A stretch of 21,219 nt of DNA from Candidatus Kuenenia stuttgartensis (GCA_943330835.2 CALQJH020000006.1:1-21219); one strand, 5' to 3'. Shown: positions 7,241-15,417, counted from the first letter of the stretch. Notes: generated by a model not told the origin, from the sequence alone. Translations and numbers: made by a program.

Positions 7241-8194
7241 ATGAAAGTAACAGACCATATCAACCAATCAGACAAAACGTTAATTTCTTTTGAAATCCTT
7301 CCTCCGTTGAAAGGAAAAGGAATACAATCTTTATACAATCACCTTGATCCATTAATGGAATTTAAGCCATCTTTTATAAACGTAACGTACCACAGAAGTG
7401 AACATTCCTTCAAGAAAAGACAAGATGGAAGTTTCGAGAAAGTCATTATTCGGAAACGTCCGGGAACGGAATCTATATGTGCGTCCATTATGAACAAGTA
7501 CAATGTAGATACAGTGCCACATTTGATTTGCGGAGGATTTGGGATCAATGAAACGGAGGATGCGCTGATAAACTTAAATTATTTAGGAATAGATAACGTT
7601 TTGGTGCTTCGGGGAGATGCTGCAAAAAACGAATCTTCCTTTGAGCCAGAACCAGGCGGACATAAATATGCAATTGATTTATTACGACAAGTTACCAATT
7701 TAAACGAGGGCATTTATTTAGAAGAAGATTTAAAAAACACCTCTAAAACCAAATTTTGTATTGGTATTGCCGGGTATCCAGAAAAGCATTTTGAGGCGCC
7801 GAATATGGAATCCGATTTAAAACACCTTAAAGCAAAGGTTGATGCTGGTGCAGACTATATCATAACACAAATGTTTTTTGATAATTCCAAATACTTTGCC
7901 TTTGTAAAATCTTGCAGAGAAATTGGCATTAATGTTCCGATTATCCCTGGGCTAAAGCCTGTTTATACCAAAAAACAACTTACTATATTACCAAAAACCT
8001 TTCACATCGATTTACCTACTCCTTTATCAGAAGCCATAAACGCTTGCAAGACAGATATTGATGTAGAAAAGGTAGGCCAAGAGTGGTTATTGGAACAATC
8101 TAAAGAGTTAAAAGCCGCAGGTGTTCCCGTTCTCCATTATTATACACTTGGGAGGCCACTTTTGGTTGCCAATGTAGTAAAGGCCCTGTTGTAA
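7241..8194 (+). CDS. metF: Methylenetetrahydrofolate reductase
   Basis: This 317-residue flavoprotein reduces 5,10-methylenetetrahydrofolate to 5-methyltetrahydrofolate, the methyl donor for methionine synthesis. The TIM-barrel landmarks are FEILPP (17-22) with the catalytic glutamate E18, NVTYH (47-51), VLVLRGD (120-126) with the conserved aspartate, the YPEKHFEAPN segment (179-188), and ITQMFFD (208-214). The C-terminal GVPVLHYYTLGR is the typical family end. An in-frame start at 7193 would add 16 residues (MKLFHLVV...), but it precedes the -7 element and has no family match, so the ATG at 7241 was chosen. It is divergent from lptB and probably regulated at the overlapping palindrome. Confidence 0.95.
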   Translation: MKVTDHINQSDKTLISFEILPPLKGKGIQSLYNHLDPLMEFKPSFINVTYHRSEHSFKKRQDGSFEKVIIRKRPGTESICASIMNKYNVDTVPHLICGGFGINETEDALINLNYLGIDNVLVLRGDAAKNESSFEPEPGGHKYAIDLLRQVTNLNEGIYLEEDLKNTSKTKFCIGIAGYPEKHFEAPNMESDLKHLKAKVDAGADYIITQMFFDNSKYFAFVKSCREIGINVPIIPGLKPVYTKKQLTILPKTFHIDLPTPLSEAINACKTDIDVEKVGQEWLLEQSKELKAAGVPVLHYYTLGRPLLVANVVKALL

Positions 8195-8299
8195 TTAATC
8201 CATCATTAACTTTTGGGAATCTTCTTCTAATATTTTATCAATGAAATAAAATAATGCCAACAGCGTTATAGTAACACGAAATTGATAAAAAACTAAAAG

Positions 8300-8629
8300 A
8301 TGAATAAAACAAGACCCCTACAAGAGATCATATTGGTTAATGGAACCAATTTTGCAAATAGAGTGTATACTGAAAAAAAACCCAATCCGCCTTTTAATAA
8401 TTTTATAGAGCAAAATCGCCAGTTCAAAGAGGATTGTTCGGGAGCTCATTTAAAATGTGCATTACCAGAGTTGTTTAGAACAATAGACCCAGAAGTACAA
8501 CTTTATTTGTGGCAAATGCGTGAGTATGATAATACATTTGTATTGGAAATGTCGGAAGAGCCCATGGGAATAAATATTTATAAATCAATAGACCCTTATA
8601 TTTTTATGGAAGGAATTAGTAATAATTAA
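8300..8629 (+). CDS. Hypothetical protein, 109 residues
   Basis: I do not recognise this protein. It is a hydrophilic, acidic-to-neutral 109-residue polypeptide without signal peptide or membrane segment. It contains two cysteines in DCSGAHLKC (45-53) and a C-terminal half rich in aromatic and acidic residues (YLWQMREYDNTFVLEMSEEP, 69-88). It has an ATG start, codon use like that of its neighbours, and a strong hairpin terminator 30 nt after its stop, which together support a real gene. It lies 105 nt behind metF; I saw no convincing TAnnTTTG promoter in that gap, so read-through from metF is possible. Confidence 0.65.
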   Translation: MNKTRPLQEIILVNGTNFANRVYTEKKPNPPFNNFIEQNRQFKEDCSGAHLKCALPELFRTIDPEVQLYLWQMREYDNTFVLEMSEEPMGINIYKSIDPYIFMEGISNN

Positions 8630-8654
8630 TTAAGCATAAAGAAAATCTCCTCAT

Positions 8655-8680
8655 AAAAAAACCCCGGAAATCCGGGGTTT
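8655..8680. terminator. Bidirectional rho-independent terminator
   Basis: AAACCCCGGA (8659-8668) and TCCGGGGTTT (8671-8680) form a perfect 10-bp inverted repeat around AA. On the minus strand it is followed by a run of seven T (8655-8661 on the complementary strand, partly in the stem). On the plus strand TTTAGTATTTT follows. It can end transcription of the 109-residue gene from the left and of the minus-strand genes from the right. Confidence 0.85.
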
Positions 8681-8944
8681 AGTATTTTGGCTTCAGAAGT
8701 TTAGTTAATTAGTGTATAGGAATTGGAAGCCGTGTTTTTTTCATAGGGTTGGATACTTTTGTTGTTGGTTTTTTTGGTTTGGATTGGATTTTTGGTTTTC
8801 ATTGGATATTTTCGATCTCGTTATCTAATATAAATCTAGTCATGATTTTTTATGATAAAGAACATATTGCTATCAGGGTTTTAAAATTCGGTTTTTACAC
8901 TTGCGTTAGATAAGTAATGGTACTTAATTCCTGTTGGGTTATTG
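8681..8944. other. Gene-poor stretch between convergent transcripts
   Basis: Between the terminator and the lipoprotein gene I see only the 33-codon candidate ORF at 8701-8802. The part from 8755 to 8805 is a T/G-rich run of TTGGTTT and TTGGATT variants, which does not form a regular repeat. From 8803 to 8944 no ORF, hairpin or consensus promoter stands out. Confidence 0.5.
8701..8802 (-). CDS. Candidate small ORF, 33 codons
   Basis: On the minus strand an ATG at 8800-8802 opens 33 codons (MKTKNPIQTKKTNNKSIQPY and 13 more, ending SYTLIN) that stop with TAA at 8701-8703. The stop lies 20 nt before the strong hairpin whose T run is on this strand, so a short transcript with its own terminator is plausible. 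The peptide is polar, rich in Lys, Asn and Thr, with no membrane segment. No consensus promoter was found upstream; TATATTAG is a weak fit. It could be chance in a low-complexity stretch or the 3' part of the lipoprotein transcript. Confidence 0.3.
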   Translation of the reverse strand: MKTKNPIQTKKTNNKSIQPYEKNTASNSYTLIN

Positions 8945-9178
8945 TTATTTTCTTCTATATTTTGTTCTTGTTTGGTAGTAATATTTACTTCTGTTTTTGT
9001 TTTTAAGGGCGTTTTTTTTAGTGGAAACAGGAAACCTAACAGACGCTTTCCGAAACTTTCCATATTTATTGATAGAAGCAGGAATATAAGTAGCCCCAGC
9101 TCCTTTTTTGGAGGAATCGTTGTCACGGCAGGAAATTAAAATAAAAAAGACTACTATAAAAAGGATTCGAACTTTCAT
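8945..9178 (-). CDS. Small basic lipoprotein
   Basis: This 77-residue protein starts with a lipoprotein signal: MKVRILFIVVFFILISC, in which two positive residues, a hydrophobic core and LISC give a lipobox with the lipidated Cys at about 17. RDNDSS follows, a polar linker just behind the Cys. The mature part GAGATYIPASINKYGKFRKA and the rest are strongly basic and end in YYYQTRTKYRRK. A function cannot be named. Such a basic tail on an anchored protein could touch nucleic acid, anionic surface polymer or peptidoglycan (inference). The other minus-strand frame (8881-9126) has no such signal, so this frame was chosen. It is convergent with the 109-residue gene and divergent from mnmH. Confidence 0.65.
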   Translation of the reverse strand: MKVRILFIVVFFILISCRDNDSSKKGAGATYIPASINKYGKFRKASVRFPVSTKKNALKNKNRSKYYYQTRTKYRRK

Positions 9179-9249
9179 TAGATGATTTGTGTGAGAGTAT
9201 AAAAATTACGGGTTAATTTAGCACAAATTTTCCATGTATAGATAAAGAA

Positions 9250-10296
9250 GTGCCCATAAAAAAAATCAACATATCAGAATTTATTGTTTTAGCAAATGAA
9301 CATCCCGTTTTCGATGTAAGAAGTAATGGAGAGTATAACCATGCACATTTTCCCGGTGCCAATAATTTACCCTTATTTAGTGACGAAGAAAGAAAAGTTG
9401 TTGGGACAACATATAAAAAAGTCGGAAAAAAACAGGCTATAAAATTAGGACTTGATTTTTTTGGTGTGAAAATGAAAAGCATGGTTGAAGATGTCGAAAA
9501 AATTCTTTCAATACAACAAATAAAAAGCAATATAATATTGGTTCATTGTTGGCGTGGAGGAATGAGAAGCGCAGGAGTTGCATGGTTGCTGGATTTGTAT
9601 GGCTTTGAAGTATACACACTAATTGGAGGATATAAAGCTTTTCGAAACTGGGTTTTACAACAATTCGAAAAAGACTATAACATAAAAGTATTGGGAGGAT
9701 ATACCGGAAGCGCAAAAACAGCGTTGTTAAAATCGCTTTCAGCAAACAACGAAAACATTATTGATTTGGAAGGCCTTGCCAGTCATAAGGGTTCTGCGTT
9801 TGGAGGAATAGGTCAGCCACAGCAACCTTCACAAGAGATGTTTGAAAACAAACTTGCTATAGCGCTTCATAAATTATCGACAAGTCCTTTTTGGATAGAA
9901 GATGAAAGCCAGAGAATTGGTGTACTTAATATTCCTCCTTCTTTTTGGAAAATAATCCGCAAGTCACCACTTTGTTTTATAGATATTCCCTTTGAAGAAA
10001 GGCTTGACTTTATCATAAAAGGGTATGGTCAATTCGAAAAAGAAAAATTAGTAAGCGCCATCATGCGTATTCAAAAAAGATTCGGACCCTTAGAAACAAA
10101 AACAGCTATCAACTTTTTGTTAGAAGATAATATCAGAGAAGCGTTTGTCTTGTTGCTAACGTACTATGATAAAAACTATATCAAAGCGCTGCATAACAGA
10201 GAAAACATAACAGCGCTCTTACAAACAATTTCATTTACAAAAATCGATATCGCATTGAATACAAAAAGTCTGCTGTCGTTTTTTAATCCTAAATAA
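9250..10296 (+). CDS. mnmH: tRNA 2-selenouridine synthase
   Basis: This 348-residue enzyme (MnmH/SelU/YbbB) replaces sulfur by selenium in 2-thiouridine at the wobble position of tRNAs for Lys, Glu and Gln, by way of a geranylated intermediate and with selenophosphate as donor. The N-terminal rhodanese domain starts with VFDVRSNGEYNHAHFPGA (20-37) and has the catalytic C100 in HCWRGGMRS (99-107). The second half carries a P-loop GGYTGSAKT (149-157) and the family segment GSAFGGIG (181-188). The start is GTG; the nearest upstream ATG runs into a stop after three codons. The next gene, selD, starts one base after its stop, so donor synthesis and use are co-expressed. A possible promoter is TTTG at 9186-9189 with TAATTTAG at 9214-9221, though the spacing of 24 is long. 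Confidence 0.96.
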   Translation: MPIKKINISEFIVLANEHPVFDVRSNGEYNHAHFPGANNLPLFSDEERKVVGTTYKKVGKKQAIKLGLDFFGVKMKSMVEDVEKILSIQQIKSNIILVHCWRGGMRSAGVAWLLDLYGFEVYTLIGGYKAFRNWVLQQFEKDYNIKVLGGYTGSAKTALLKSLSANNENIIDLEGLASHKGSAFGGIGQPQQPSQEMFENKLAIALHKLSTSPFWIEDESQRIGVLNIPPSFWKIIRKSPLCFIDIPFEERLDFIIKGYGQFEKEKLVSAIMRIQKRFGPLETKTAINFLLEDNIREAFVLLLTYYDKNYIKALHNRENITALLQTISFTKIDIALNTKSLLSFFNPK

Positions 10297-10297
10297 T

Positions 10298-11353
10298 ATG
10301 GAAGATCAAATTAAATTGACAGCTTATTCAAGAGGAGCTGGATGCGGCTGTAAAATCGCACCTAATGTTTTACAGGAAATATTACAAAGTGATCTGCTGT
10401 TCGGCAATCATAAAAATTTAATTGTGGGGAATGCGAGCAATGATGATGCGGCTGTTTTTGATGCAGGAGATGGCAGAGCCATTATTTCAACGACAGATTT
10501 TTTTATGCCCATCGTTGACGATGCTTTTGATTTTGGAAGAATTGCATCTGCCAATGCTATCAGTGATGTGTATGCGATGGGAGGAACACCATTAATGGCC
10601 GTTGCAATTTTAGGCTGGCCTGTTGAAAAACTTTCCTCTAAACTGGCTCAACAAGTATTGGATGGCGCCAGAAGTATTTGTGCTGAAGCATCAATTCCAT
10701 TGGCTGGCGGACATACTATTGATACAGCAGAGCCTATGTTTGGATTGGCAGTAACCGGAATTATTGACAAGAAGAATATCAAACAAAACAATACTGCTAA
10801 AGAAGGCGATTGGCTTTTTCTCACAAAGCCCATTGGTGTAGGAATATTGGCAACAGCACAAAAAAGAAACCTAATTAAAGAAGAGCATGTAATTGATATG
10901 ATTATTCAGATGACACAATTAAATAAACTCGGAGAAAAATTAGGAAAAATTGAAGGCGTTACCGCGATGACCGATGTTACTGGATTTGGCCTGCTTGGAC
11001 ACCTCATTGAAATAGCAGAAGGGTCAAACGTATCTGCTGAACTATTTTATGCAGCTATTCCGATTATTAACGGCGCTAAAGAATATTTGGCCAGCAGAAT
11101 TGTTCCAGATGCAACGTATAGAAACTGGAATAGTTATAGTACAAAAACTATTTTTGAGAAAGGTGTTAATGTAATGGAAGCCTTTAATTTATTACCCGAT
11201 CCACAAACCAATGGAGGGTTATTATTCAGCGTTAGGGAAGATGCGGTTAACCTGGTGATTGACTTATTAAAAACCAATGGATATGAAAACGCGATTCAAC
11301 CAATTGGCAGAATCACTGCAAAGAAAGAAAAAGCTGTAGAAGTAAAAAACTAA
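10298..11353 (+). CDS. selD: Selenide, water dikinase (selenophosphate synthetase)
   Basis: This 351-residue enzyme makes selenophosphate from selenide and ATP. The N-terminal active site is AGCGCKIAP (14-22) with C16 at the position that is Cys or Sec in other SelD proteins and K19 next to it; here it is an ordinary Cys codon, so no selenocysteine machinery is needed. [11 protein letters not shown] and [11 protein letters not shown] are the metal- and ATP-binding aspartate-rich segments of the PurM/SelD fold, followed by LAGGHTID and [12 protein letters not shown]. It is one base downstream of mnmH, which uses its product. No selA or selB is in the window, so selenium use for tRNA is shown here and selenoprotein synthesis is not. 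Its TAA overlaps the stop of the convergent pterin dehydratase gene. Confidence 0.97.
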   Translation: MEDQIKLTAYSRGAGCGCKIAPNVLQEILQSDLLFGNHKNLIVGNASNDDAAVFDAGDGRAIISTTDFFMPIVDDAFDFGRIASANAISDVYAMGGTPLMAVAILGWPVEKLSSKLAQQVLDGARSICAEASIPLAGGHTIDTAEPMFGLAVTGIIDKKNIKQNNTAKEGDWLFLTKPIGVGILATAQKRNLIKEEHVIDMIIQMTQLNKLGEKLGKIEGVTAMTDVTGFGLLGHLIEIAEGSNVSAELFYAAIPIINGAKEYLASRIVPDATYRNWNSYSTKTIFEKGVNVMEAFNLLPDPQTNGGLLFSVREDAVNLVIDLLKTNGYENAIQPIGRITAKKEKAVEVKN

Positions 11354-11580
11354 CAAATACCATCAATAGCTTCGGCAAGTGCGAAGTCTTTTTGAGTTAC
11401 AACATTTCCCGCATCATGAGTGCTTAACCAAACCTCCACGACATTATAAACATTTGTCCATTTGGGATGGTGATTCATTTTTTCTGCAAGCGGAGCCACT
11501 TTTTTCATAAATTCAAAAGCATCTATAAAATTTTTAAAAACAAATTTTTTGTAAAGCTGGTTATTGATTTCTTCCCACAT
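11350..11580 (-). CDS. Pterin-4a-carbinolamine dehydratase, short form
   Basis: This 76-residue protein dehydrates 4a-hydroxytetrahydropterin and so recycles the pterin cofactor of aromatic amino acid hydroxylases. EKMNHHPKW (33-41) with H37, H38 and P39, [16 protein letters not shown] (43-58) with H55 and D56, and the C-terminal FALAEAID form the conserved active site and core. It is shorter than the roughly 100-residue forms and lacks the N-terminal extension, which I believe is usual in Bacteroidota. It starts at ATG 11578-11580, 8 nt after the stop of the IPExxxVDY gene, so both are probably one transcript. Its TAG overlaps the TAA of convergent selD. No phenylalanine hydroxylase gene is nearby, so the role in vivo is open. 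Confidence 0.92.
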   Translation of the reverse strand: MWEEINNQLYKKFVFKNFIDAFEFMKKVAPLAEKMNHHPKWTNVYNVVEVWLSTHDAGNVVTQKDFALAEAIDGIC

Positions 11581-11588
11581 AAGCGTGT

Positions 11589-12023
11589 TTAAAAAATTAA
11601 ATGTTGTTTGTTTTTTATCTTTTCGTTTGTCATCTCGTTTACAAGTTGTACAGAAGGAATTTTTCGAATGGATTGTTGAAGTGAATCCAGTTCTTCTTTA
11701 TCCATATCGTCTCCCTTAATTAACCATAAAAAATCCAGGTGTTTAAATTCGGGTAACAGATATTCACCATTATATTGATTGTGATAGAGGTAATAGAATA
11801 AGCAGCTTCTCGGAATTTGATGTTCATAGATTTCAAAAAAATAATTCCGCGTTTTTTTTCTTAATTCAATTTCAATGTCATTATTCAATCTAAAATTGCA
11901 ACCAAGCTGCTGGTTAATATGCCAGATAAACTGATAACTTTTTACAGGAGCTACAATGCCCAATAGATGAGTGTTTTCAAAAAACTCCTCTGCAAGCTGT
12001 TCGTTATCAATTTTTAATTTCAT
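11589..12023 (-). CDS. IPExxxVDY family protein
   Basis: This 144-residue protein matches what I know of a Bacteroidota-restricted family of unknown function that is named from its central motif. Here the motif is LPEFKHLDF (90-98), a conservative variant. The N-terminal half has the family-typical [20 protein letters not shown] (20-39), and the C-terminal half is charged. There is no signal peptide or membrane segment, so it is probably cytoplasmic. It is the first gene of a likely pair with the pterin dehydratase gene 8 nt downstream, which is a weak hint only. A TATCTTTA element on the minus strand at 12058-12065 may be its -7 region and lies in an inverted repeat. Confidence 0.75.
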   Translation of the reverse strand: MKLKIDNEQLAEEFFENTHLLGIVAPVKSYQFIWHINQQLGCNFRLNNDIEIELRKKTRNYFFEIYEHQIPRSCLFYYLYHNQYNGEYLLPEFKHLDFLWLIKGDDMDKEELDSLQQSIRKIPSVQLVNEMTNEKIKNKQHLIF

Positions 12024-12057
12024 GTGTTACCGATAAGACCTTTTAATTTAACTGGCA

Positions 12058-12085
12058 TAAAGATAGAGATTGATTTCCTATCTTT
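12058..12085. promoter_or_regulatory. Inverted repeat with candidate -7 element in the divergent feoB spacer
   Basis: AAAGATAG (12059-12066) and CTATCTTT (12078-12085) form an 8-bp inverted repeat with an 11-nt spacer. Read on the minus strand the left arm contributes TATCTTTA (12058-12065), a near match to TAnnTTTG for the IPExxxVDY gene. The repeat ends 35 nt before the feoB -7 element. It could be an operator, but chance in AT-rich DNA is possible. Confidence 0.35.
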
Positions 12086-12120
12086 CTTTATTTCGTAAGC
12101 TATAAGAAATTCATTACTAT

Positions 12121-12128
12121 TATTTTTG
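12121..12128 (+). promoter_or_regulatory. feoB -7 promoter element
   Basis: TATTTTTG is a full match to the Bacteroidota TAnnTTTG element, followed by CACAAC. It is 27 nt before the TTG start of feoB, and predicts a leader of about 20 nt. No TTTG is at the -33 spacing. Confidence 0.5.
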
Positions 12129-12155
12129 CACAACAAATTCACATAGACTTCAACG

Positions 12156-14276
12156 TTGGCACAACAAACAAACATAGCATTAGTAGGGAATCCCAATAGC
12201 GGCAAAAGTTCTTTGTTTAATGAACTAACCGGCTTAAAACAAAAGGTTGGCAACTTTCCGGGTGTGACTGTTGATAAAAAAACAGGGTTATGTAAAATCT
12301 CCAACCAGCTTACCGCCAACTTTATAGATTTACCAGGCACTTATAGTCTTTATCCTAAAAGAGCCGACGAGTGGGTGTCTTACAAAGTCCTCTTACAACA
12401 AGACGAGTTGATTGTTCCTGACATGATTCTGCTTGCAGTTGATGCCAGTAATCTTCGTAGAAATTTATTGTTTTGTTCCCAAATTATTGATTTAAAGATT
12501 CCTGTTGTTGTTGTATTAACGATGATGGATATCGCGAAACAAAAAGGAATTAAAATAGATATTGGGGTTTTGGAAAAAGAATTAAGCGTTCCGATTGTTG
12601 TAGTTAACCCAAGAAAAAACAAAGGTATTGACGCGTTAAAAAAAACGATAGAAGAAACAATATTGGATCGGAATGCCAAAGCAGCGCCCGAATTTATTTA
12701 CAGTTCAATGTTGGCGCCAAAAGCGATAGAAGAAGTCCGACAAATTTTCCCAGAACTTAGTAGTTACAAAGCCATTCATTACTTAATTAATCATGAACAG
12801 TTTTCTCTTTCTAAAAAAGATGCAGCGGTAATTGAGGAAATAAAAATCAGAAATAAATTCAATTCAACAAAGACACAAGCAGAAGAAATCATGCAGCGGT
12901 ACGCGCGTATCAAGCATATTATGCAATTAGCTGTTGAAGAAACAAATCCCTTAAAAAAATATTTACTCACAGAAAAAATAGACAAAATTTTATTGCACCG
13001 CACCTGGGGATATTTAATACTATCTGTTGTGTTGTTTTTTCTTTTTCAAAGTGTTTTTTGGATGGCCAGGTATCCAATGGATTTTATTGAATGGGGCTTT
13101 GGATTAATGGGAGGTTGGCTGTCAGAACATCTTGCTGCTAATTGGCTAAGTGATTTATTTATTAATGGATTTTTGGCAGGGCTAAGTGGCATAATGATTT
13201 TTGTGCCGCAGATTATGATATTGTTTGGTTTGATTACGCTTCTGGAAGATAGTGGCTATATGGCAAGAATCAGTTTTTTAACGGATAAGCTTATGCGTAA
13301 ATCCGGTTTAAATGGAAAAAGTGTAATGCCCATGATTAGTGGTTTTGCTTGCGCAGTACCTGCAATTATGAGTGCAAGAAATATTGAAAATAAAAAAGAA
13401 CGTTTATTGACGATAATGATTACACCGTTAATGAGTTGCAGTGCAAGACTTCCTGTATATACTATATTAATAGCGTTGGTCATTCCTTCAAAAATATATC
13501 TTGGATTTATCAGTTTACAAGGAATGGTTATGATGTGTCTGTATCTTTTTGGTACAACAATGGCTATGTTGGTTGCCTGGGTAATGAAGTGGTTTATTAC
13601 ATCAACAGAAAAAAGCTTTTTCATTTTAGAGTTGCCGATTTACAGAAGCCCAAGATGGAAGAATATGTTTTACACCATGTATGAAAAAGCAAGAATATTT
13701 GTCTTTGATGCAGGGAAGGTAATCATGCTGATTAGTTTATTGTTGTGGGGATTAAGTACGTTTGGTCCTCCTAAAAAAATGCAAGAAATCAAAACAAGTT
13801 ATTTGTTTAAAATTCAACAACATCCGGCAGATTCTCTTTTACTCACGAAGCAAAAAAATGCCGAATTACTACAAAATTCTTTTGCAGGACATTTGGGTAG
13901 AACGATTGAGCCGGTGATTGCACCGTTGGGATATGACTGGAAAATTGGTATTGCTTTAATTACATCATTTGCGGCGAGAGAAGTTTTTGTGGGTACAATG
14001 GCAACTCTTTACAGCGTTGGCGATAATGCCGATAATAAAAGCAGTACACTAAAAGATAAGATGGCAGCAGCAGTAAAGGAAGATGGCTCAAAAACGTATA
14101 CCCTTGCATCGGGACTTTCGTTACTTATTTTTTACGTACTTGCCATGCAATGCATGAGTACCATCGTGATTGTAAAAAGAGAAACCCGCAGTTGGACGTG
14201 GCCAATGATACAATTGGCCTATATGACAGGGTTGGCTTATTTGTGTAGTTTTCTTATTTATCAATTGTTGAAATAA
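12156..14276 (+). CDS. feoB: Ferrous iron transport protein B
   Basis: This 706-residue inner-membrane protein imports Fe(II). The N-terminal G domain has G1 GNPNSGKS (11-18), G2 in FPGVTVD (34-40), and G3 DLPG (58-61). The G4 site reads TMMD (122-125), where most FeoB proteins have NxxD. A linker to about 270 leads into the membrane core. Its gate repeats are visible as LEDSGYMAR (363-371) with GFACAVPAI (396-404, conserved C399), and MSCSARLPVY (426-435), ending with REVFVGTMATLYSVG and a last hydrophobic helix. The start is TTG: an in-frame TAG is close upstream and no ATG fits. No feoA lies beside it. A TATTTTTG promoter element and an inverted repeat lie upstream, but no recognisable Fur box was seen. 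Confidence 0.95.
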   Translation: MAQQTNIALVGNPNSGKSSLFNELTGLKQKVGNFPGVTVDKKTGLCKISNQLTANFIDLPGTYSLYPKRADEWVSYKVLLQQDELIVPDMILLAVDASNLRRNLLFCSQIIDLKIPVVVVLTMMDIAKQKGIKIDIGVLEKELSVPIVVVNPRKNKGIDALKKTIEETILDRNAKAAPEFIYSSMLAPKAIEEVRQIFPELSSYKAIHYLINHEQFSLSKKDAAVIEEIKIRNKFNSTKTQAEEIMQRYARIKHIMQLAVEETNPLKKYLLTEKIDKILLHRTWGYLILSVVLFFLFQSVFWMARYPMDFIEWGFGLMGGWLSEHLAANWLSDLFINGFLAGLSGIMIFVPQIMILFGLITLLEDSGYMARISFLTDKLMRKSGLNGKSVMPMISGFACAVPAIMSARNIENKKERLLTIMITPLMSCSARLPVYTILIALVIPSKIYLGFISLQGMVMMCLYLFGTTMAMLVAWVMKWFITSTEKSFFILELPIYRSPRWKNMFYTMYEKARIFVFDAGKVIMLISLLLWGLSTFGPPKKMQEIKTSYLFKIQQHPADSLLLTKQKNAELLQNSFAGHLGRTIEPVIAPLGYDWKIGIALITSFAAREVFVGTMATLYSVGDNADNKSSTLKDKMAAAVKEDGSKTYTLASGLSLLIFYVLAMQCMSTIVIVKRETRSWTWPMIQLAYMTGLAYLCSFLIYQLLK

Positions 14277-14295
14277 GCATAAAATTTAAGAGCGG

Positions 14296-14314
14296 TATTT
14301 TTGATATACATTTG
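14296..14314 (+). promoter_or_regulatory. Two overlapping -7 elements before gcvT
   Basis: TATTTTTG (14296-14303) and TACATTTG (14307-14314) both match TAnnTTTG fully and lie 17-28 nt before the gcvT ATG. Either would give a leader of about 10-25 nt. No good TTTG is at the -33 spacing, so which is used is open. Confidence 0.5.
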
Positions 14315-14331
14315 CCAACAAATATTTAAAA

Positions 14332-15417
14332 ATGAAAACCACTCCATTTACAGAAAAGCATATAGCATTAGGCGCCAAGATGGCTGAATTTGCAGGATTT
14401 AACATGCCGATATCCTATACAGGAATAAATGACGAGCATCTTGCCGTTAGAAAAAATGTGGGCGTTTTTGATGTGAGCCATATGGGAGAATTTATTGTAA
14501 AAGGGCCTCATGCTTTAGATTTAATACAAAGGGTAACCAGTAACGATGCTTCTAAATTAACAAACGGAAAAATTCAGTATAGTTGTTTACCAAATAGCAA
14601 CGGTGGTATAATAGACGATTTACTTGTGTATTGTGTGGAAGAAAACAAGGCTTATATGCTTGTGGTAAATGCAGGAAATATAGACAAAGACTGGAGTTGG
14701 ATCACAAGTCAAAATTGTAATGGAGCAGAGATACATAATACATCTTCAAAAACAGCGCTTTTGGCTGTACAAGGTCCACAAGCAACAAAAGTGATACAGG
14801 CGCTAACGGAAATGGATATCCTAAATCTAAAGTATTACACTTTTGTTAAAGGAAAGCTCGCCGGAATAGATAATGTGTTGATTAGCGCAACAGGTTATAC
14901 AGGCGCCGGAGGAGTTGAAATTTATTTTGAGGATAAAGACAATCATGCCGATATTATTTGGAATGCAATCTTTACATCTGGAGAATCCTTTGGAATAAAA
15001 CCCGTTGGTCTTGGTGCAAGAGATACCTTACGTTTAGAAATGGGCTTTTGTCTTTATGGAAACGATATTGATGATTCCACCTCTCCAATTGAAGCGGGTT
15101 TAGGATGGATTACAAAATTCACCAAACAATTCACCTCGCGTGAAATCTTTGAAAATCAAAAAAACAATGGCGTAACCAAAAAGCTGGTTGGATTTGAAAT
15201 GATAGACAAGGGTATTGCCAGGCATGATTATGACATCACAGATAACGAAGGTTCAGTAATTGGAAAAGTAACTTCGGGAACACAGTCGCCTTCATTAGGA
15301 AAAGCCATAGGAATGGGATATGTAGCCATAAAAGAGGCGTCACTTGGAAATGAAATTTACATTAATATCCGAAATAATAAACTAAAAGCAAAGGTTGTAA
15401 AAATGCCTTTCGAATAA
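14332..15417 (+). CDS. gcvT: Aminomethyltransferase, glycine cleavage T protein
   Basis: This 361-residue T protein takes the aminomethyl group from lipoylated GcvH and passes the one-carbon unit to tetrahydrofolate, releasing ammonia. [13 protein letters not shown] (19-31) and [10 protein letters not shown] (45-54) open the folate-binding domain. [10 protein letters not shown] (91-100) contains the conserved catalytic Asp pair D95/D96, [10 protein letters not shown] is at 111-120, and [16 protein letters not shown] follows. [20 protein letters not shown] and SPIEAGLGW mark the middle and C-terminal domains. The length is usual. It has its own promoter elements and is followed after 33 nt by comB. 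The other glycine cleavage genes are not in the window. Confidence 0.97.
   Translation: MKTTPFTEKHIALGAKMAEFAGFNMPISYTGINDEHLAVRKNVGVFDVSHMGEFIVKGPHALDLIQRVTSNDASKLTNGKIQYSCLPNSNGGIIDDLLVYCVEENKAYMLVVNAGNIDKDWSWITSQNCNGAEIHNTSSKTALLAVQGPQATKVIQALTEMDILNLKYYTFVKGKLAGIDNVLISATGYTGAGGVEIYFEDKDNHADIIWNAIFTSGESFGIKPVGLGARDTLRLEMGFCLYGNDIDDSTSPIEAGLGWITKFTKQFTSREIFENQKNNGVTKKLVGFEMIDKGIARHDYDITDNEGSVIGKVTSGTQSPSLGKAIGMGYVAIKEASLGNEIYINIRNNKLKAKVVKMPFE

Noticed and set aside
8755..8805. Possible tandem repeat of TTGGTTT and TTGGATT units
   Set aside because: The units vary in length and sequence, no regular period holds, and no CRISPR-like spacers are present.
8881..9126. 81-codon minus-strand ORF overlapping the lipoprotein gene in another frame
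   Set aside because: The overlapping frame at 8945-9178 has a clean lipoprotein signal and a better start; this one has no recognisable feature.
8942..9139. 65-codon plus-strand ORF with an N-terminal hydrophobic stretch
   Set aside because: It is antisense to the lipoprotein gene, and its hydrophobic stretch mirrors the basic Lys-rich codons on the other strand.
13256..13624. 122-codon minus-strand ORF
   Set aside because: It is the antisense shadow of the FeoB membrane core.
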